A stretch of DNA of 64,000 nt from positions 186,001 through 250,000 of the forward strand of contig NZ_BBYK01000039.1 in NCBI RefSeq assembly GCF_001570365.1, in the 5' to 3' direction. Of this stretch, positions 15,973-24,802 are shown piece after piece. The translations under genes were made by a program, and so were the position numbers. This DNA is from Microtetraspora fusca (GTDB taxonomy: Bacteria > Actinomycetota > Actinomycetes > Streptosporangiales > Streptosporangiaceae). Under the pieces are notes generated by a model. It was not told the DNA's origin, did not search any database, and saw nothing but the letters and a program-made list of their open reading frames with translations. How positions within the stretch are numbered: the first letter of the stretch is position 1; each line of letters begins with the position of its first letter.

Positions 15973-17376
15973 GTGGGTCTTGTCGACGTGCGGCCTGCGC
16001 TTCCCGTGGAGGAGCCGCCCGCTCCGCCATCCCCGCCCAAATGGCGGGCCTGGCTCTGGGCGCTGCTCGCGGGCGTCCTCGGCGCGGTGACCGGCGGGGC
16101 GACCTTCCTCGTCGGCGGGTACGTCAAACTCACCGGGAACGTCAAGCACGAGGTCATCGCCAAGCAGGACCTCGGCGAGCGCCCGGTGAAGATCAGCAAG
16201 GCGATGAACGTGCTGATCGTCGGGTCGGACCAGCGGGACGGCGCGAACGCCAAGTACGGCAAGTTCGAGGGCGAGCGGACCGACACGATCATCCTCGCCC
16301 ACATCTCGCCGAAGCGGGACGGCGCGATGCTGATCAGCTTCCCCAGGGACTCGCTCGTCCAGCTCCCCGCCTGCCCGGCGAAGAACGGCCTCCCCGGCCA
16401 GCGAGCGCACGTCGGCATGATCAACGAGTCGTTCAACTCCGGCGGCATCGCGTGCACCTGGCGCACCATCGAGGCACTGACCGACATCCACATCGACCAC
16501 TTCGTCAAGGTGGACTTCACGGGCTTCAAAGGGATGGTCAACGCGCTGGGCGGCGTGCCGGTCTGCATCCCCGAGGCGATCAACGACAAGAAGGCGCGGC
16601 TGACCCTGCCCGCCGGCCGCCAGGTGCTCAAGGGCGAGCAGGCGCTCGGCTACGTGCGGGCCCGCTACAGCCTCGGCGACGGCTCCGACATCGGCCGGAT
16701 CCAGCGACAGCAGATGTTCCTCGCCTCGATGGCCAAGAAGGCGATGAGCGGCGACACCCTGACCGATCCGAAGACGCTCTTCGGCTTCCTCGACGCGGTC
16801 ACCAAGTCGATCACCACGGACCCTGACCTGACCGTGGGCGTGATGAAGGACCTCGCGATGAGCGCGGAGGGCCTGACCGCCGGGCAGATCCGGTTCGTGA
16901 CCACGCCGTGGCGCTACTCCGTGGCGAGCCCTGGCCGGGTCGAGTGGGTCCAGCCGCAGGCGAACCGCCTGTTCAAGATGGTCGCCGCCGACCAGATCAG
17001 CAAGGGCGTCAAGAGCGGCGAGCAGAAGATCCCCAAGTCGCAGATCCACGTCATCGTGGAGAACGGAACCGGCAGGCAGGGACTCGGCACGACGGTCGCC
17101 GCCGAGTTGGAGCAGCGCGGCTACCACATCAGGAAGATCTCGTCCGCGGCCAAGCCGTACGCCAAGACCGTCCTCATGTACTCGCCGAACGGCGAGGGCC
17201 GGGCGCCCCGGCTCTACCGCGAGCTGCTCACCGCGCGGACCCACCGCGCGCAGAACGCGAAGACGCAGACGCTGGTGCTCGTCCTCGGCGCGGACTGGCA
17301 GGGACTGAAGCCGCCCAAGACTCTGGACGACGTCGAGGGCTTCGACGCGACCCAGGACAGTTGCACCGCGAGCTGA
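15973..17376 (+). CDS. LytR-CpsA-Psr (LCP) family cell-wall glycopolymer ligase with LytR_C domain
   Basis: The 467-residue protein starts at GTG 15973 behind CAGGAGTT. A short Pro-rich cytoplasmic tail is followed by one membrane helix (about residues 24-46) and an extracytoplasmic LCP domain: NVLIVGSDQRDG, ERTDTIILAHI, LISFPRDSLVQLP, GGVPVCIPEAINDKKARLTL, ALGYVRARYSLGDGSDIGRI. A LytR_C domain follows (VIVENGTGRQGLGTTVAAEL). LCP enzymes transfer polyprenyl-linked glycopolymers to peptidoglycan. A second LCP gene follows on the same strand after 88 bases. Confidence 0.93.
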   Translation: MGLVDVRPALPVEEPPAPPSPPKWRAWLWALLAGVLGAVTGGATFLVGGYVKLTGNVKHEVIAKQDLGERPVKISKAMNVLIVGSDQRDGANAKYGKFEGERTDTIILAHISPKRDGAMLISFPRDSLVQLPACPAKNGLPGQRAHVGMINESFNSGGIACTWRTIEALTDIHIDHFVKVDFTGFKGMVNALGGVPVCIPEAINDKKARLTLPAGRQVLKGEQALGYVRARYSLGDGSDIGRIQRQQMFLASMAKKAMSGDTLTDPKTLFGFLDAVTKSITTDPDLTVGVMKDLAMSAEGLTAGQIRFVTTPWRYSVASPGRVEWVQPQANRLFKMVAADQISKGVKSGEQKIPKSQIHVIVENGTGRQGLGTTVAAELEQRGYHIRKISSAAKPYAKTVLMYSPNGEGRAPRLYRELLTARTHRAQNAKTQTLVLVLGADWQGLKPPKTLDDVEGFDATQDSCTAS

Positions 17377-17464
17377 CCGGGATTCCACCGGATCCGTTAC
17401 TGATCTGTTATGTCGTTCGTTCGGCGGGCAGTAGCCACGGATACCCGGACGTGGAGTGCTGCGG

Positions 17465-18826
17465 ATGCGGATCGACTGGCGGAACCTCGGACAGGCACTG
17501 GGGCTGACCCTCGCCTCGGCCATGGTCTGGGGGATCGCCCACCTGGCTGCGGGCCGCACCCGAACCGGCCTCGTGCTCGCGGGCGCGTACACGCTGCTCC
17601 TCGGGACCGTGTTCACCGCTGTCACGGCGTTCCGCTCCGCGCTGCTGGATCTTGTCGTACGACCGAACTGGCTGACCGGCCTGATCGCGACGGCGCTGGC
17701 GATCGGGTTCTGCTGGTCGGCCGTCATCGTCTCGTCGTACCGGGTGGTGCGGCCGGCGGACCTCGACCGGGTGGAGCGCGCCATCGGGACCGGGGCGGTC
17801 GCGCTGCTGTGCCTGCTGGTCACCGTGCCGATGGCGTTCGCCGGGCGGCTGGCCTACGTGTCGCGGGACGTGCTGCTCACGGTCTTCGACGGAGGGGCGC
17901 ATCGGCCGGACCCCTGGGCCGGGAAGCAGCGGGTGAACATCCTCCTCGCCGGCGCGGACGCGGCCGGCAACCGGCCGGGCGCGCGGACCGACAGCGTGAC
18001 CGTCGCGAGCGTGGACACCCGCACCGGCGACACGGTGCTCTTCGGCCTGCCGCGCAACCTGGAGCACGTGCCGATGCCGCCCGGCCCGGCGCGGGACGCC
18101 TTTCCCAAGGGGTTCACCGGCGACGGCGACGATGAAACGCCCGGCCTGCTGAACGAGGTGTACCAGTGGGCCGAGGACCACCCGCGGATCGCCCCCGGCC
18201 CGCCCAAGGACCGCGGGATGCGGCTGCTCAGGGACACCGTCTCCGGCATCCTCGGGCTGCGCATCGACTACTACGCCATGCTCGACATGAAGGGCTTCGC
18301 CCAGATGATCAACGCCATCGGCGGGGTCACGGTCACCATCAGGCAGGACATCCCGTACGGGCTGGAGGGCGGCGTGCTGCAGGCGGGCCGGCGGCGCCTG
18401 GACGGGCAGCAGGCCCTCTGGTTCGGCCGCTCGCGTACGGACAGCGACGACTACGTGCGGATGGCCCGGCAGAAGTGCCTGCTCAACGCGGTCGCCAAGC
18501 AGGCCGACCCGATGGCGGTGCTGCGCGGCTTCGAGCAGATCGCGGACGCGACCAAGCGCTACGTCACGACGGACGTGCCGCAGGACATGCTGCCCGCGGT
18601 ACTCCAACTCTCGGAGAAGATCAAGACCGCGCACATCCGGAGCCTGCAGTTCGTGCCGCCGCTGGTGAACACGGCCCACCCGGACTGGGGCCTCATCCGG
18701 CGCGAGGTGGCCACGGCCCTGCGCCCCCAGCGACCGGGACACTCAGGGCACGCGGCGCGTTCCCCTCAGCCGTCGCCGCACCCGTCGTCGCGGAGCACTC
18801 CCCAGTCGCTCGACAACATCTGCTGA
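17465..18826 (+). CDS. LCP family protein with four N-terminal membrane helices
   Basis: The 453-residue protein starts at ATG 17465 behind GGAG. Four hydrophobic helices span about residues 8-125, unlike the single helix of most LCP proteins. The LCP domain follows: RVNILLAGADAAG, ARTDSVTVASVDTRTGD, LFGLPRNLEHV, INAIGGVTVTIRQDIPYGLE, RRLDGQQALWFGRSRTDSDD. The key Arg/Asp residues of the family (R.D, LPRN) are present. It lacks a LytR_C domain and ends in a Ser/Pro/Arg-rich tail. It probably works beside the preceding LCP protein in attaching cell-wall polymers. Confidence 0.9.
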   Translation: MRIDWRNLGQALGLTLASAMVWGIAHLAAGRTRTGLVLAGAYTLLLGTVFTAVTAFRSALLDLVVRPNWLTGLIATALAIGFCWSAVIVSSYRVVRPADLDRVERAIGTGAVALLCLLVTVPMAFAGRLAYVSRDVLLTVFDGGAHRPDPWAGKQRVNILLAGADAAGNRPGARTDSVTVASVDTRTGDTVLFGLPRNLEHVPMPPGPARDAFPKGFTGDGDDETPGLLNEVYQWAEDHPRIAPGPPKDRGMRLLRDTVSGILGLRIDYYAMLDMKGFAQMINAIGGVTVTIRQDIPYGLEGGVLQAGRRRLDGQQALWFGRSRTDSDDYVRMARQKCLLNAVAKQADPMAVLRGFEQIADATKRYVTTDVPQDMLPAVLQLSEKIKTAHIRSLQFVPPLVNTAHPDWGLIRREVATALRPQRPGHSGHAARSPQPSPHPSSRSTPQSLDNIC

Positions 18827-18923
18827 TCCTCGCCGAAAAACCTATCGGGCTTGACGGGAATATGACCCTGGGCTTCAATATCTGCTAAGCCGACTTATTT
18901 AGTAGGAAAAGCAGGGAGAAGCC

Positions 18924-19931
18924 ATGAGCGTTCGCAGGCTCCGGGGGATCACGGCCGCCGCCGTCGCGACCACCGCCCTGATCACGGCCTGCGGGGGAGG
19001 CAGCGGTTCGGGGGGAGACGGAAAGGTCAAGCTGGCGCTCGTCGCCTACTCCACCCCGCAGGCGGCTTTCACGGAGATCATCGCCGCCTTCCAGAAGACT
19101 CCCGAGGGGAAGAACGTCACCTTCACCCAGTCGTACGGCGCCTCCGGCGACCAGAGCCGCGCGGTGGCGTCCGGGCTCAAGGCGGACATCGTCGAGTTCT
19201 CCCTGGAGACCGACATCACCCGCCTGGTCAAGGCCGGACTCGTGGCCGAGGACTGGAACAGCGGCGCGACCAAGGGCATCCTGACCAAGTCGATCGTGGT
19301 GATCGGCACCCGCAAGGGCAACCCGAAGAACCTCAGGACCTGGGACGACCTGGTCAAGCCCGGCGTCGAGGTCATCACCCCGAACCCCTTCACCTCCGGC
19401 GCCGCCCGGTGGAACCTGCTCGCCGGGTACGGCGCGAAGTCCGACAAGGGCGCGAACCAGGAGGCCGGGCTCGCCTACCTGGACAAGCTGCTGCACAACG
19501 TTCCGGTCCAGGACGACAGCGGACGCAAGGCGCTGCAGACCTTCACCGTCGGCAAGGGCGACGCACTGCTGACCTACGAGAACGAGGCGATCTTCGCCCA
19601 GCAGAACAAGCAGGAGCTGGAGTACGTCGTCCCCGACGCCACGCTCCTGATCGAGAACCCGGTCGCGATCACGAAGAACTCGGCCCACCCCAAGGAGGCC
19701 GCGGCCTTCCTCAAGTACCTCTACTCCGTCGAGGCCCAGACGATCTTCGCCAAGAACGGCTACCGCCCGGTGGTCGACGGCGTGAACGGCTTCACCTGGC
19801 CCAACCCGCCGCAGCTCTTCACGATCCGGGACATCGGCGGCTGGGACACGATCACCAGCGAGTTCTTCGACCCGAAGACCGGCAAGGTCGCCGAGATCGA
19901 GCGCAAGCTCGGCGTCGCGACCGAGAAGTGA
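18924..19931 (+). CDS. sulfate/thiosulfate ABC transporter substrate-binding lipoprotein
   Basis: The 335-residue protein starts at ATG 18924 behind AGGGAGAAG. It has a lipoprotein signal (lipobox ITAC, Cys about 23) and the Sbp/CysP fold: ALVAYSTPQAAFTEIIAAF, QSYGASGDQSRAVASGLKAD, NPFTSGAARWNLLAGYG, DALLTYENEAIFAQQ, AFLKYLYSVEAQTIFAKNGY. It captures sulfate outside the cell and delivers it to CysTWA encoded directly downstream. The 97-base upstream gap contains AT-rich, partly palindromic sequence (18880-18910) suitable for promoter and operator sites. Confidence 0.93.
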   Translation: MSVRRLRGITAAAVATTALITACGGGSGSGGDGKVKLALVAYSTPQAAFTEIIAAFQKTPEGKNVTFTQSYGASGDQSRAVASGLKADIVEFSLETDITRLVKAGLVAEDWNSGATKGILTKSIVVIGTRKGNPKNLRTWDDLVKPGVEVITPNPFTSGAARWNLLAGYGAKSDKGANQEAGLAYLDKLLHNVPVQDDSGRKALQTFTVGKGDALLTYENEAIFAQQNKQELEYVVPDATLLIENPVAITKNSAHPKEAAAFLKYLYSVEAQTIFAKNGYRPVVDGVNGFTWPNPPQLFTIRDIGGWDTITSEFFDPKTGKVAEIERKLGVATEK

Positions 19932-19989
19932 CCGCCATGACCGGCCGGAGTGATCCCCGCCAGGGGTCCCACACGCTTACGGGGTCGAC

Positions 19990-20835
19990 ATGAGCGTGGA
20001 AACCCCCTCCCGCACCGCTCCCCCGCCGCGCGCGGGGGCGCGGCGCCGCCGGCGCGTCTCCGGGGGCACCGCCCTCGGCCTCGGCTCCGCCGTGCTGTAC
20101 CTGAGCCTGATCGTGCTGATCCCGCTCGCCCTCGTGGTGGTGCGGTCCACGGACGAGGGGCTCGGCTACTTCTGGAAGGCGGTCACCACGCCCGACGCGT
20201 GGGCCGCGCTCACCCTCACGATCGGCGCCTCGGCGGTCGTCGCGCTCGTCAACCTCGTCCTGGGCACTCTCATCGCCTGGGTGCTGGTCCGCGACCGCTT
20301 CCCCGGCAAGGCGATCGTGGACACGCTGATCGACCTGCCCTTCGCCCTGCCGACGATCGTCGCCGGTCTGGTCCTGCTCGCGCTGTACGGCCCGGAGAGC
20401 CCGCTCGGGGTGAACCTGGCCTACAGCAGGGCCGGCGTGGGGCTCGCGCTGCTCTTCGTCACGCTGCCGTTCGTGGTCCGCACGGTGCAGCCGGTGCTGA
20501 TCGAGCTGGACAAGGACATGGAGCAGGCCGCGGCCTCGCTCGGGGCGAGCCCGTTCCAGACCTTCCGGCGGATCATTCTGCCGAACCTGGTGCCCGCGAT
20601 GCTGTCCGGCACCGCGCTGGCGTTCACGCGCGCGATCTCGGAGTTCGGCTCGACCGTGCTGATCTCGGGCAACCTGCCGTTCAGGACCCAGGTCGCGGCG
20701 GTCAACATCTTCAGCCAGATCGAGGGGGACAACACCACCGGCGCGGCGGCGATCTCGACGGTCCTGCTGGTCGTGGCCCTGGTCGCCCTGCTGGCGCTCG
20801 ACCTCCTGCAACGATGGGGGAGCCGCCGTGGCTGA
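19990..20835 (+). CDS. cysT: sulfate ABC transporter permease CysT
   Basis: The 281-residue permease has an Arg-rich cytoplasmic N-terminus and six predicted helices. The EAA loop is in EQAAASLGASPFQTFRRIIL, and typical CysT segments PFALPTIVAGLVLLALYGP and AFTRAISEFGSTVLISGNLP are present. It forms the membrane pore together with CysW. Its end overlaps the CysW GTG start by eight bases. Confidence 0.95.
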   Translation: MSVETPSRTAPPPRAGARRRRRVSGGTALGLGSAVLYLSLIVLIPLALVVVRSTDEGLGYFWKAVTTPDAWAALTLTIGASAVVALVNLVLGTLIAWVLVRDRFPGKAIVDTLIDLPFALPTIVAGLVLLALYGPESPLGVNLAYSRAGVGLALLFVTLPFVVRTVQPVLIELDKDMEQAAASLGASPFQTFRRIILPNLVPAMLSGTALAFTRAISEFGSTVLISGNLPFRTQVAAVNIFSQIEGDNTTGAAAISTVLLVVALVALLALDLLQRWGSRRG

Positions 20836-21703
20836 GTCCGGAACGATCGACACGAGCACGGTCGACACGAGCACGGTCGACACGAGCACCGGCACCACCG
20901 CCCAGAACGGCACGCGCGGCGTCTCCAGGTACGTCCTGCGCGTGATCGCCGTCGGCTACCTGTTCTTCCTGCTGGTACTCCCGGTCGCGCTGATCGTCTG
21001 GCGGACCTTCGGCGACGGCCTGGGCCCGTTCGTCGAGGCGCTGACCTCGTCCTCGGCACTGCACGCGTTCCAGGTCACCCTCGTCGTCGCGCTGTGGGCG
21101 GTCGCCCTGAACACCGTCTTCGGCGTCGGCGCCGCCCTCCTGCTCGTCCGGCACGACTTCCCGGGGAAGCGTCTCCTCGGCGCGTTCGTCGACCTGCCGA
21201 TGGCGGTGTCCCCGGTCGTCGTCGGCCTCGCGCTCATCCTGCTGTACGGCAGGTTCTCCCCGGTGGGCGGGCTGCTGGAGAGCTGGGGCCTGCAGATCAT
21301 CTTCTCGACGCCCGGCATGGTGCTCGCCACGGTCTTCGTGGCGCTGCCGCTCGTGGTGCGGTCCGTCGTCCCCGTCCTGGAGGAGCTCGGCGACGAGCAG
21401 GAGCAGGCCGCGCACACGCTCGGGGCGAGCCGCTTCCAGACGTTCCTCCGCATCACGCTCCCCGGCATCCGCTCGGCCCTGGCGTACGGCGTGGTGCTGT
21501 GCCTGGCCCGCTCCCTCGGCGAGTACGGCGCGGTCGCGGTCGTCTCCGGACGTCTGGTCGACCAGACCCAGACCCTCACCCTCTTCGTCGAGGAGCGCTT
21601 CCAGAACTTCGACCAGCCGGCGGCGTTCGCGGCGGCCACGGCGCTCGCGCTGCTCGCCGTCGTCACCCTGCTGCTCACCAGGCTCCTGCGCCCAAAGGAC
21701 TGA
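20828..21703 (+). CDS. cysW: sulfate ABC transporter permease CysW
   Basis: The 291-residue permease has six helices and the EAA loop [20 protein letters not shown]. CysW landmarks are [20 protein letters not shown] and [17 protein letters not shown]. It starts at GTG 20828 inside cysT. Residues about 4-20 are a threefold Thr/Asp/Ser repeat ([15 protein letters not shown]) encoded by a 15-base tandem repeat, an unusual N-terminal tail for this family. The stop is one base before the cysA start. Confidence 0.95.
   Translation: MAESGTIDTSTVDTSTVDTSTGTTAQNGTRGVSRYVLRVIAVGYLFFLLVLPVALIVWRTFGDGLGPFVEALTSSSALHAFQVTLVVALWAVALNTVFGVGAALLLVRHDFPGKRLLGAFVDLPMAVSPVVVGLALILLYGRFSPVGGLLESWGLQIIFSTPGMVLATVFVALPLVVRSVVPVLEELGDEQEQAAHTLGASRFQTFLRITLPGIRSALAYGVVLCLARSLGEYGAVAVVSGRLVDQTQTLTLFVEERFQNFDQPAAFAAATALALLAVVTLLLTRLLRPKD
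20849..20890 (+). repeat. 15-base tandem repeat inside cysW
   Basis: GACACGAGCACGGTC is present in tandem (two full copies and a third ending in a variant), encoding DTSTV units at the CysW N-terminus. Copy number could vary between strains without shifting the frame. Confidence 0.75.
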
Positions 21704-21704
21704 C

Positions 21705-22670
21705 ATGGCCATCGAAGTACGCGACGTGAACAAGTCCTTCGGGACCACCCCCGTGCTGCGCGACGTCTCCGTGGACGTCGCCTCCGGATCGCTGACCGCC
21801 CTGCTCGGCCCGAGCGGCGGCGGAAAGTCGACGCTGCTGCGCGTGATCGCAGGGCTGGAGCACCCCGACACGGGGACCGTACGGATCTCCGGTGTGGACG
21901 CGACGCGGCTCTCGCCGCAGCGGCGCAACGTCGGTTTCGTCTTCCAGCACTACGCCGCCTTCAAGCACATGACGGTGTTCCGCAACGTGGCCTTCGGGCT
22001 GGAGATCCGCAAGCGGCCCAAGGACGAGATCCGCAGGCGGGTCATGGAGCTGCTGGAACTGGTCCACCTGGAGCGGATGGCCGACCGCTATCCGTCCCAG
22101 CTCTCCGGCGGCCAGCGCCAGCGGATGGCCCTCGCCCGCGCCCTCGCCGTCGAGCCCGAGGTGCTGCTCCTCGACGAGCCGTTCGGCGCGCTCGACGCGC
22201 AGGTGCGCAAGGAGCTGCGGACCTGGCTGCGCCGCCTGCACGACGAGGTCCACGTCACGACCGTGTTCGTCACCCACGACCAGGAGGAGGCGATCGAGGT
22301 CGCCGACACCGTCGTGGTGCTCGCCGACGGCGCGGTGGAGCAGGTCGGCAGCCCGTCGGACGTGTACGACAACCCGGCGAACCCCTTCGTCATGCGCTTC
22401 CTCGGCCCGGTCACCGAGATCGGCGGGAGTCTCGTCCGCCCGCACGACATCGAGATCAGCACGGAGCCGCGGCCGGGCGGCGACGAGGCGTCGGTCACCC
22501 GGGTGGTCCGGCTCGGCTTCGAGGTGCGGGTGGAGCTCCTGGTCGACGGCCGGGAGGCGTGGGCGCAGGTGACCCGCGGCACCGCCGAACAGCTCGCGCT
22601 GGCCCCGGGCGCCACCGTCCACGTCCGGCCCACACCGGGCGCGCGGTCGCTGGCCCTGACCGGGGCGTGA
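21705..22670 (+). CDS. cysA: sulfate ABC transporter ATP-binding protein CysA
   Basis: The 321-residue ATPase has Walker [14 protein letters not shown], signature [15 protein letters not shown], Walker [13 protein letters not shown] and switch [16 protein letters not shown]-terminal TOBE-type domain follows ([25 protein letters not shown]). It energises CysTW. The gene follows cysW by one base and is followed after 12 bases by an Rrf2-type regulator. Confidence 0.95.
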   Translation: MAIEVRDVNKSFGTTPVLRDVSVDVASGSLTALLGPSGGGKSTLLRVIAGLEHPDTGTVRISGVDATRLSPQRRNVGFVFQHYAAFKHMTVFRNVAFGLEIRKRPKDEIRRRVMELLELVHLERMADRYPSQLSGGQRQRMALARALAVEPEVLLLDEPFGALDAQVRKELRTWLRRLHDEVHVTTVFVTHDQEEAIEVADTVVVLADGAVEQVGSPSDVYDNPANPFVMRFLGPVTEIGGSLVRPHDIEISTEPRPGGDEASVTRVVRLGFEVRVELLVDGREAWAQVTRGTAEQLALAPGATVHVRPTPGARSLALTGA

Positions 22671-22682
22671 CCCCGACGGCAC

Positions 22683-23075
22683 ATGCGGCTTTCCGCCCGT
22701 ACCCAGTACGCCCTGCGCGCCGCAGTGGAGCTCGCGGCGGCGCCACCCGGTCCCGTGCCCGCGGAACGGATCGCGACCGCGCAGGACATCCCCCGCAGGT
22801 TCCTCGACAACATCCTGCTGCAGCTCCGCCGGGCCGGGCTGATCAACAGCCAGCGCGGCCCGGACGGCGGCTACTGGCTGGCCCGGCCCGCCGACCAGAT
22901 CTCCCTGGCCGACATCATCGTGGTGATCGAGGGCGTGTCGCAGGAGAGCGAGCGCTTCCCGGGGGTTGCCGGGCCGCTCGCGGGCGTCTGGACCGCCCTG
23001 CGCGAGTACGAGCACACCACGCTCACCGAGATCACCCTGGCGCACATCGCGAGCGGGTCTCTCCCGCCTTTGTAG
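22683..23075 (+). CDS. Rrf2-family regulator, cysteine-free (CymR-like)
   Basis: The 130-residue protein has the Rrf2 winged helix: MRLSARTQYALRAAVELAAA, RRFLDNILLQLRRAGLINSQ, RGPDGGYWLARPADQISLAD. It has no cysteine at all, so it cannot bind the Fe-S cluster used by IscR or NsrR. Cysteine-free Rrf2 proteins include CymR, the sulfur-metabolism repressor. As the last gene of the sulfate-uptake operon, it most likely represses this operon when sulfur is plentiful. Confidence 0.9.
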   Translation: MRLSARTQYALRAAVELAAAPPGPVPAERIATAQDIPRRFLDNILLQLRRAGLINSQRGPDGGYWLARPADQISLADIIVVIEGVSQESERFPGVAGPLAGVWTALREYEHTTLTEITLAHIASGSLPPL

Positions 23076-23172
23076 TGTTCGCGATGGTTCGTGGCAAAGA
23101 TCCACAGAGCGTGTGCTTCATGTGCAAGACTCCCGATCCAGTCATGTTCGCCGTTGCGCAGAGGCAGGCGGG

Positions 23173-24687
23173 ATGGGAACTCCGGGGCAGCTGATCGTCC
23201 GGCGCTACCGGCTGGTACGGGCCCTCGGACAGGGCACGACCGGCGTCGTCTGGGAGGGCCGCGACACCCTGCTCGACCGGCCCATCGCCGTCCGGGAGGT
23301 GCTGCTCCCCCCGTGGCTGCGCGAGGGCCGCCGCCTGGAGATCACCCGGCGACTGGCCGGCGAGGCCCGCCAGGCCGAGCGGCTCCGGCACCCCAACATC
23401 GCCGCCGTCTACGACTACGCCGAGGACGAGGGCATCCCGTACGTGGTCATGGAGCTGGTCCGCTCCCGCTCGCTGGACGGCGTGGTGGCCGGCGACGGAC
23501 CGCTGCCCGCGCCGCGCGCCGCCGCCGTCGCCCGCCAGGTGCTCTCGGCCCTCGCCTACGCCCACGCCGCCGGGGTACGGCACGGCGACGTACGGCCCGC
23601 GAACGTCCTCCTCGGCCACGACGGCCGGATCCTGCTGGCCGACTTCGGCGCCTCCGTGCTCGCGGCCGACCCCGCGTTCGCCCGGGAGGCCGCCGGTCGC
23701 TCCCCCGCGCACGGAGCCCCGGTCAGCGCCCTCCGGAGCGCGTTGGCCTTCCTCGCTCCGGAACGGCGGGACGGCGTCGGCCCCACGCGCGCGGCCGACC
23801 TGTGGGGCCTGGGCGCGACCCTCTACGCGGCGGTCACCGCCCGGCCTCCCGTGGCCGAGCGGGGGGCCGATCTGGCTTCGGTGCCGGAGGCGCTGCGCCC
23901 GGTGGTGGGCGGCCTCCTGGCCAGGGATCCGCGCAGGCGGCTCGACCCCGAGGACGCCGACCGCCTGCTCGCCGAGTTGGAGCCCCCCGCCGAGCCGCCG
24001 GTCACGACGCGGAGCCGTACGCGACTGGTCACGGGAGTGGCGACGGCGGCGGTGGTCGCCGGGGCGCTGGGCGGTTGGGCGGTGCTCCGGCCCGGCGCCA
24101 CCGTGGACGCGGCGCGGATCCCGCTCGCCGGGCCCCTCGACCCCACCTCGGCCCAGACGTCGGCGGCAGCGCTGACGTCGAGCGCCACGCCGTCGCCCGA
24201 GCCCGTACGCGCTGCCAGGCTGAAGCTGCGGTGGTACCGGCCGAGCCCACCCGACCACGGATGGCGGGCGGCGGTCCCCCGCGGCTGGACCCGGTCCCCG
24301 GGCAGCCCGTACCGGTGGCTTGATCCGGCGGGGGACGCGCGGTTCGAGATCGAGATCACCCGCCAGCGCGGAACCGACCCCCTCGGCTCCCTGCGTGAGG
24401 CCGAGGCGGTCCTCTACCCCGACGTGAAGGCCTACCGGCGGCTCGGCCTCGCCTCCGTGTCCAGCGAGTACGGCACGGCCGCCGACTGGGAGTTCACCTT
24501 CCGGCCCGGCCCGTCGCAGGCGCGTACCGGCCTGAAGAGGGGCGTGACCTATCACCAGTTCCGGCGGGTGCTGTCCACGGAGGCGACTACGAGCGTGCTG
24601 ACGTGGACGACCACGGCCGAGGACTGGGAGACGCTGCGTCCCACCTTGTCGAGGATCGTCACCCTTTTCACCCCGCCCACGGCCTGA
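23173..24687 (+). CDS. membrane serine/threonine kinase-like protein with altered catalytic lysine
   Basis: The 504-residue protein starts at ATG 23173. An N-terminal kinase domain (about 11-300) has a Gly loop (ALGQGTTGVVWEGRD), catalytic VRHGDVRPANVLL (Asp139) and LADFGAS (Asp157). The beta-3 Lys is replaced by Arg (IAVREV, Arg41) and the usual catalytic-loop Lys is also Arg141. One membrane helix lies at about 285-305 (GVATAAVVAGALGGWAVL), then a Ser/Thr/Pro linker and an extracellular domain (PDHGWRAAVPRGWTRSP, ADWEFTFRPGPSQA). It may be a weakly active kinase or pseudokinase sensor. It stands alone after the sulfate operon. Confidence 0.87.
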   Translation: MGTPGQLIVRRYRLVRALGQGTTGVVWEGRDTLLDRPIAVREVLLPPWLREGRRLEITRRLAGEARQAERLRHPNIAAVYDYAEDEGIPYVVMELVRSRSLDGVVAGDGPLPAPRAAAVARQVLSALAYAHAAGVRHGDVRPANVLLGHDGRILLADFGASVLAADPAFAREAAGRSPAHGAPVSALRSALAFLAPERRDGVGPTRAADLWGLGATLYAAVTARPPVAERGADLASVPEALRPVVGGLLARDPRRRLDPEDADRLLAELEPPAEPPVTTRSRTRLVTGVATAAVVAGALGGWAVLRPGATVDAARIPLAGPLDPTSAQTSAAALTSSATPSPEPVRAARLKLRWYRPSPPDHGWRAAVPRGWTRSPGSPYRWLDPAGDARFEIEITRQRGTDPLGSLREAEAVLYPDVKAYRRLGLASVSSEYGTAADWEFTFRPGPSQARTGLKRGVTYHQFRRVLSTEATTSVLTWTTTAEDWETLRPTLSRIVTLFTPPTA

Positions 24688-24765
24688 CGCCGGCTCTCCA
24701 CCGCCCCTTCCTGCGCGGTTCTCCTTCGCGAACGCCCTCGCCTGTGACATCATCACGCTTGTCGC

Positions 24766-24780
24766 TGGAAATGATTTTCA
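24766..24780. promoter_or_regulatory. Zur-box-like operator upstream of the ParA/CooC-type ATPase
   Basis: TGGAAATGATTTTCA matches the 7-1-7 Zur operator reported for Streptomyces (TGAAAATGATTTTCA) at 14 of 15 positions. It lies 23-37 bases before the start codon at 24803, between a possible -35 (TTGTCG, 24759-24764) and -10 (TAACCA, 24781-24786). Binding there would block transcription. Confidence 0.6.
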
Positions 24781-24802
24781 TAACCATGTTAAGGAGGGCA
24801 GC

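Noticed and set aside
15958-17823. 621-codon minus-strand frame opposite the first LCP gene
   Set aside because: Shadow of an unmistakable LCP protein on the plus strand.
23032-24756. 574-codon minus-strand frame opposite the kinase-like gene
   Set aside because: Shadow frame; the plus strand has clear kinase motifs.
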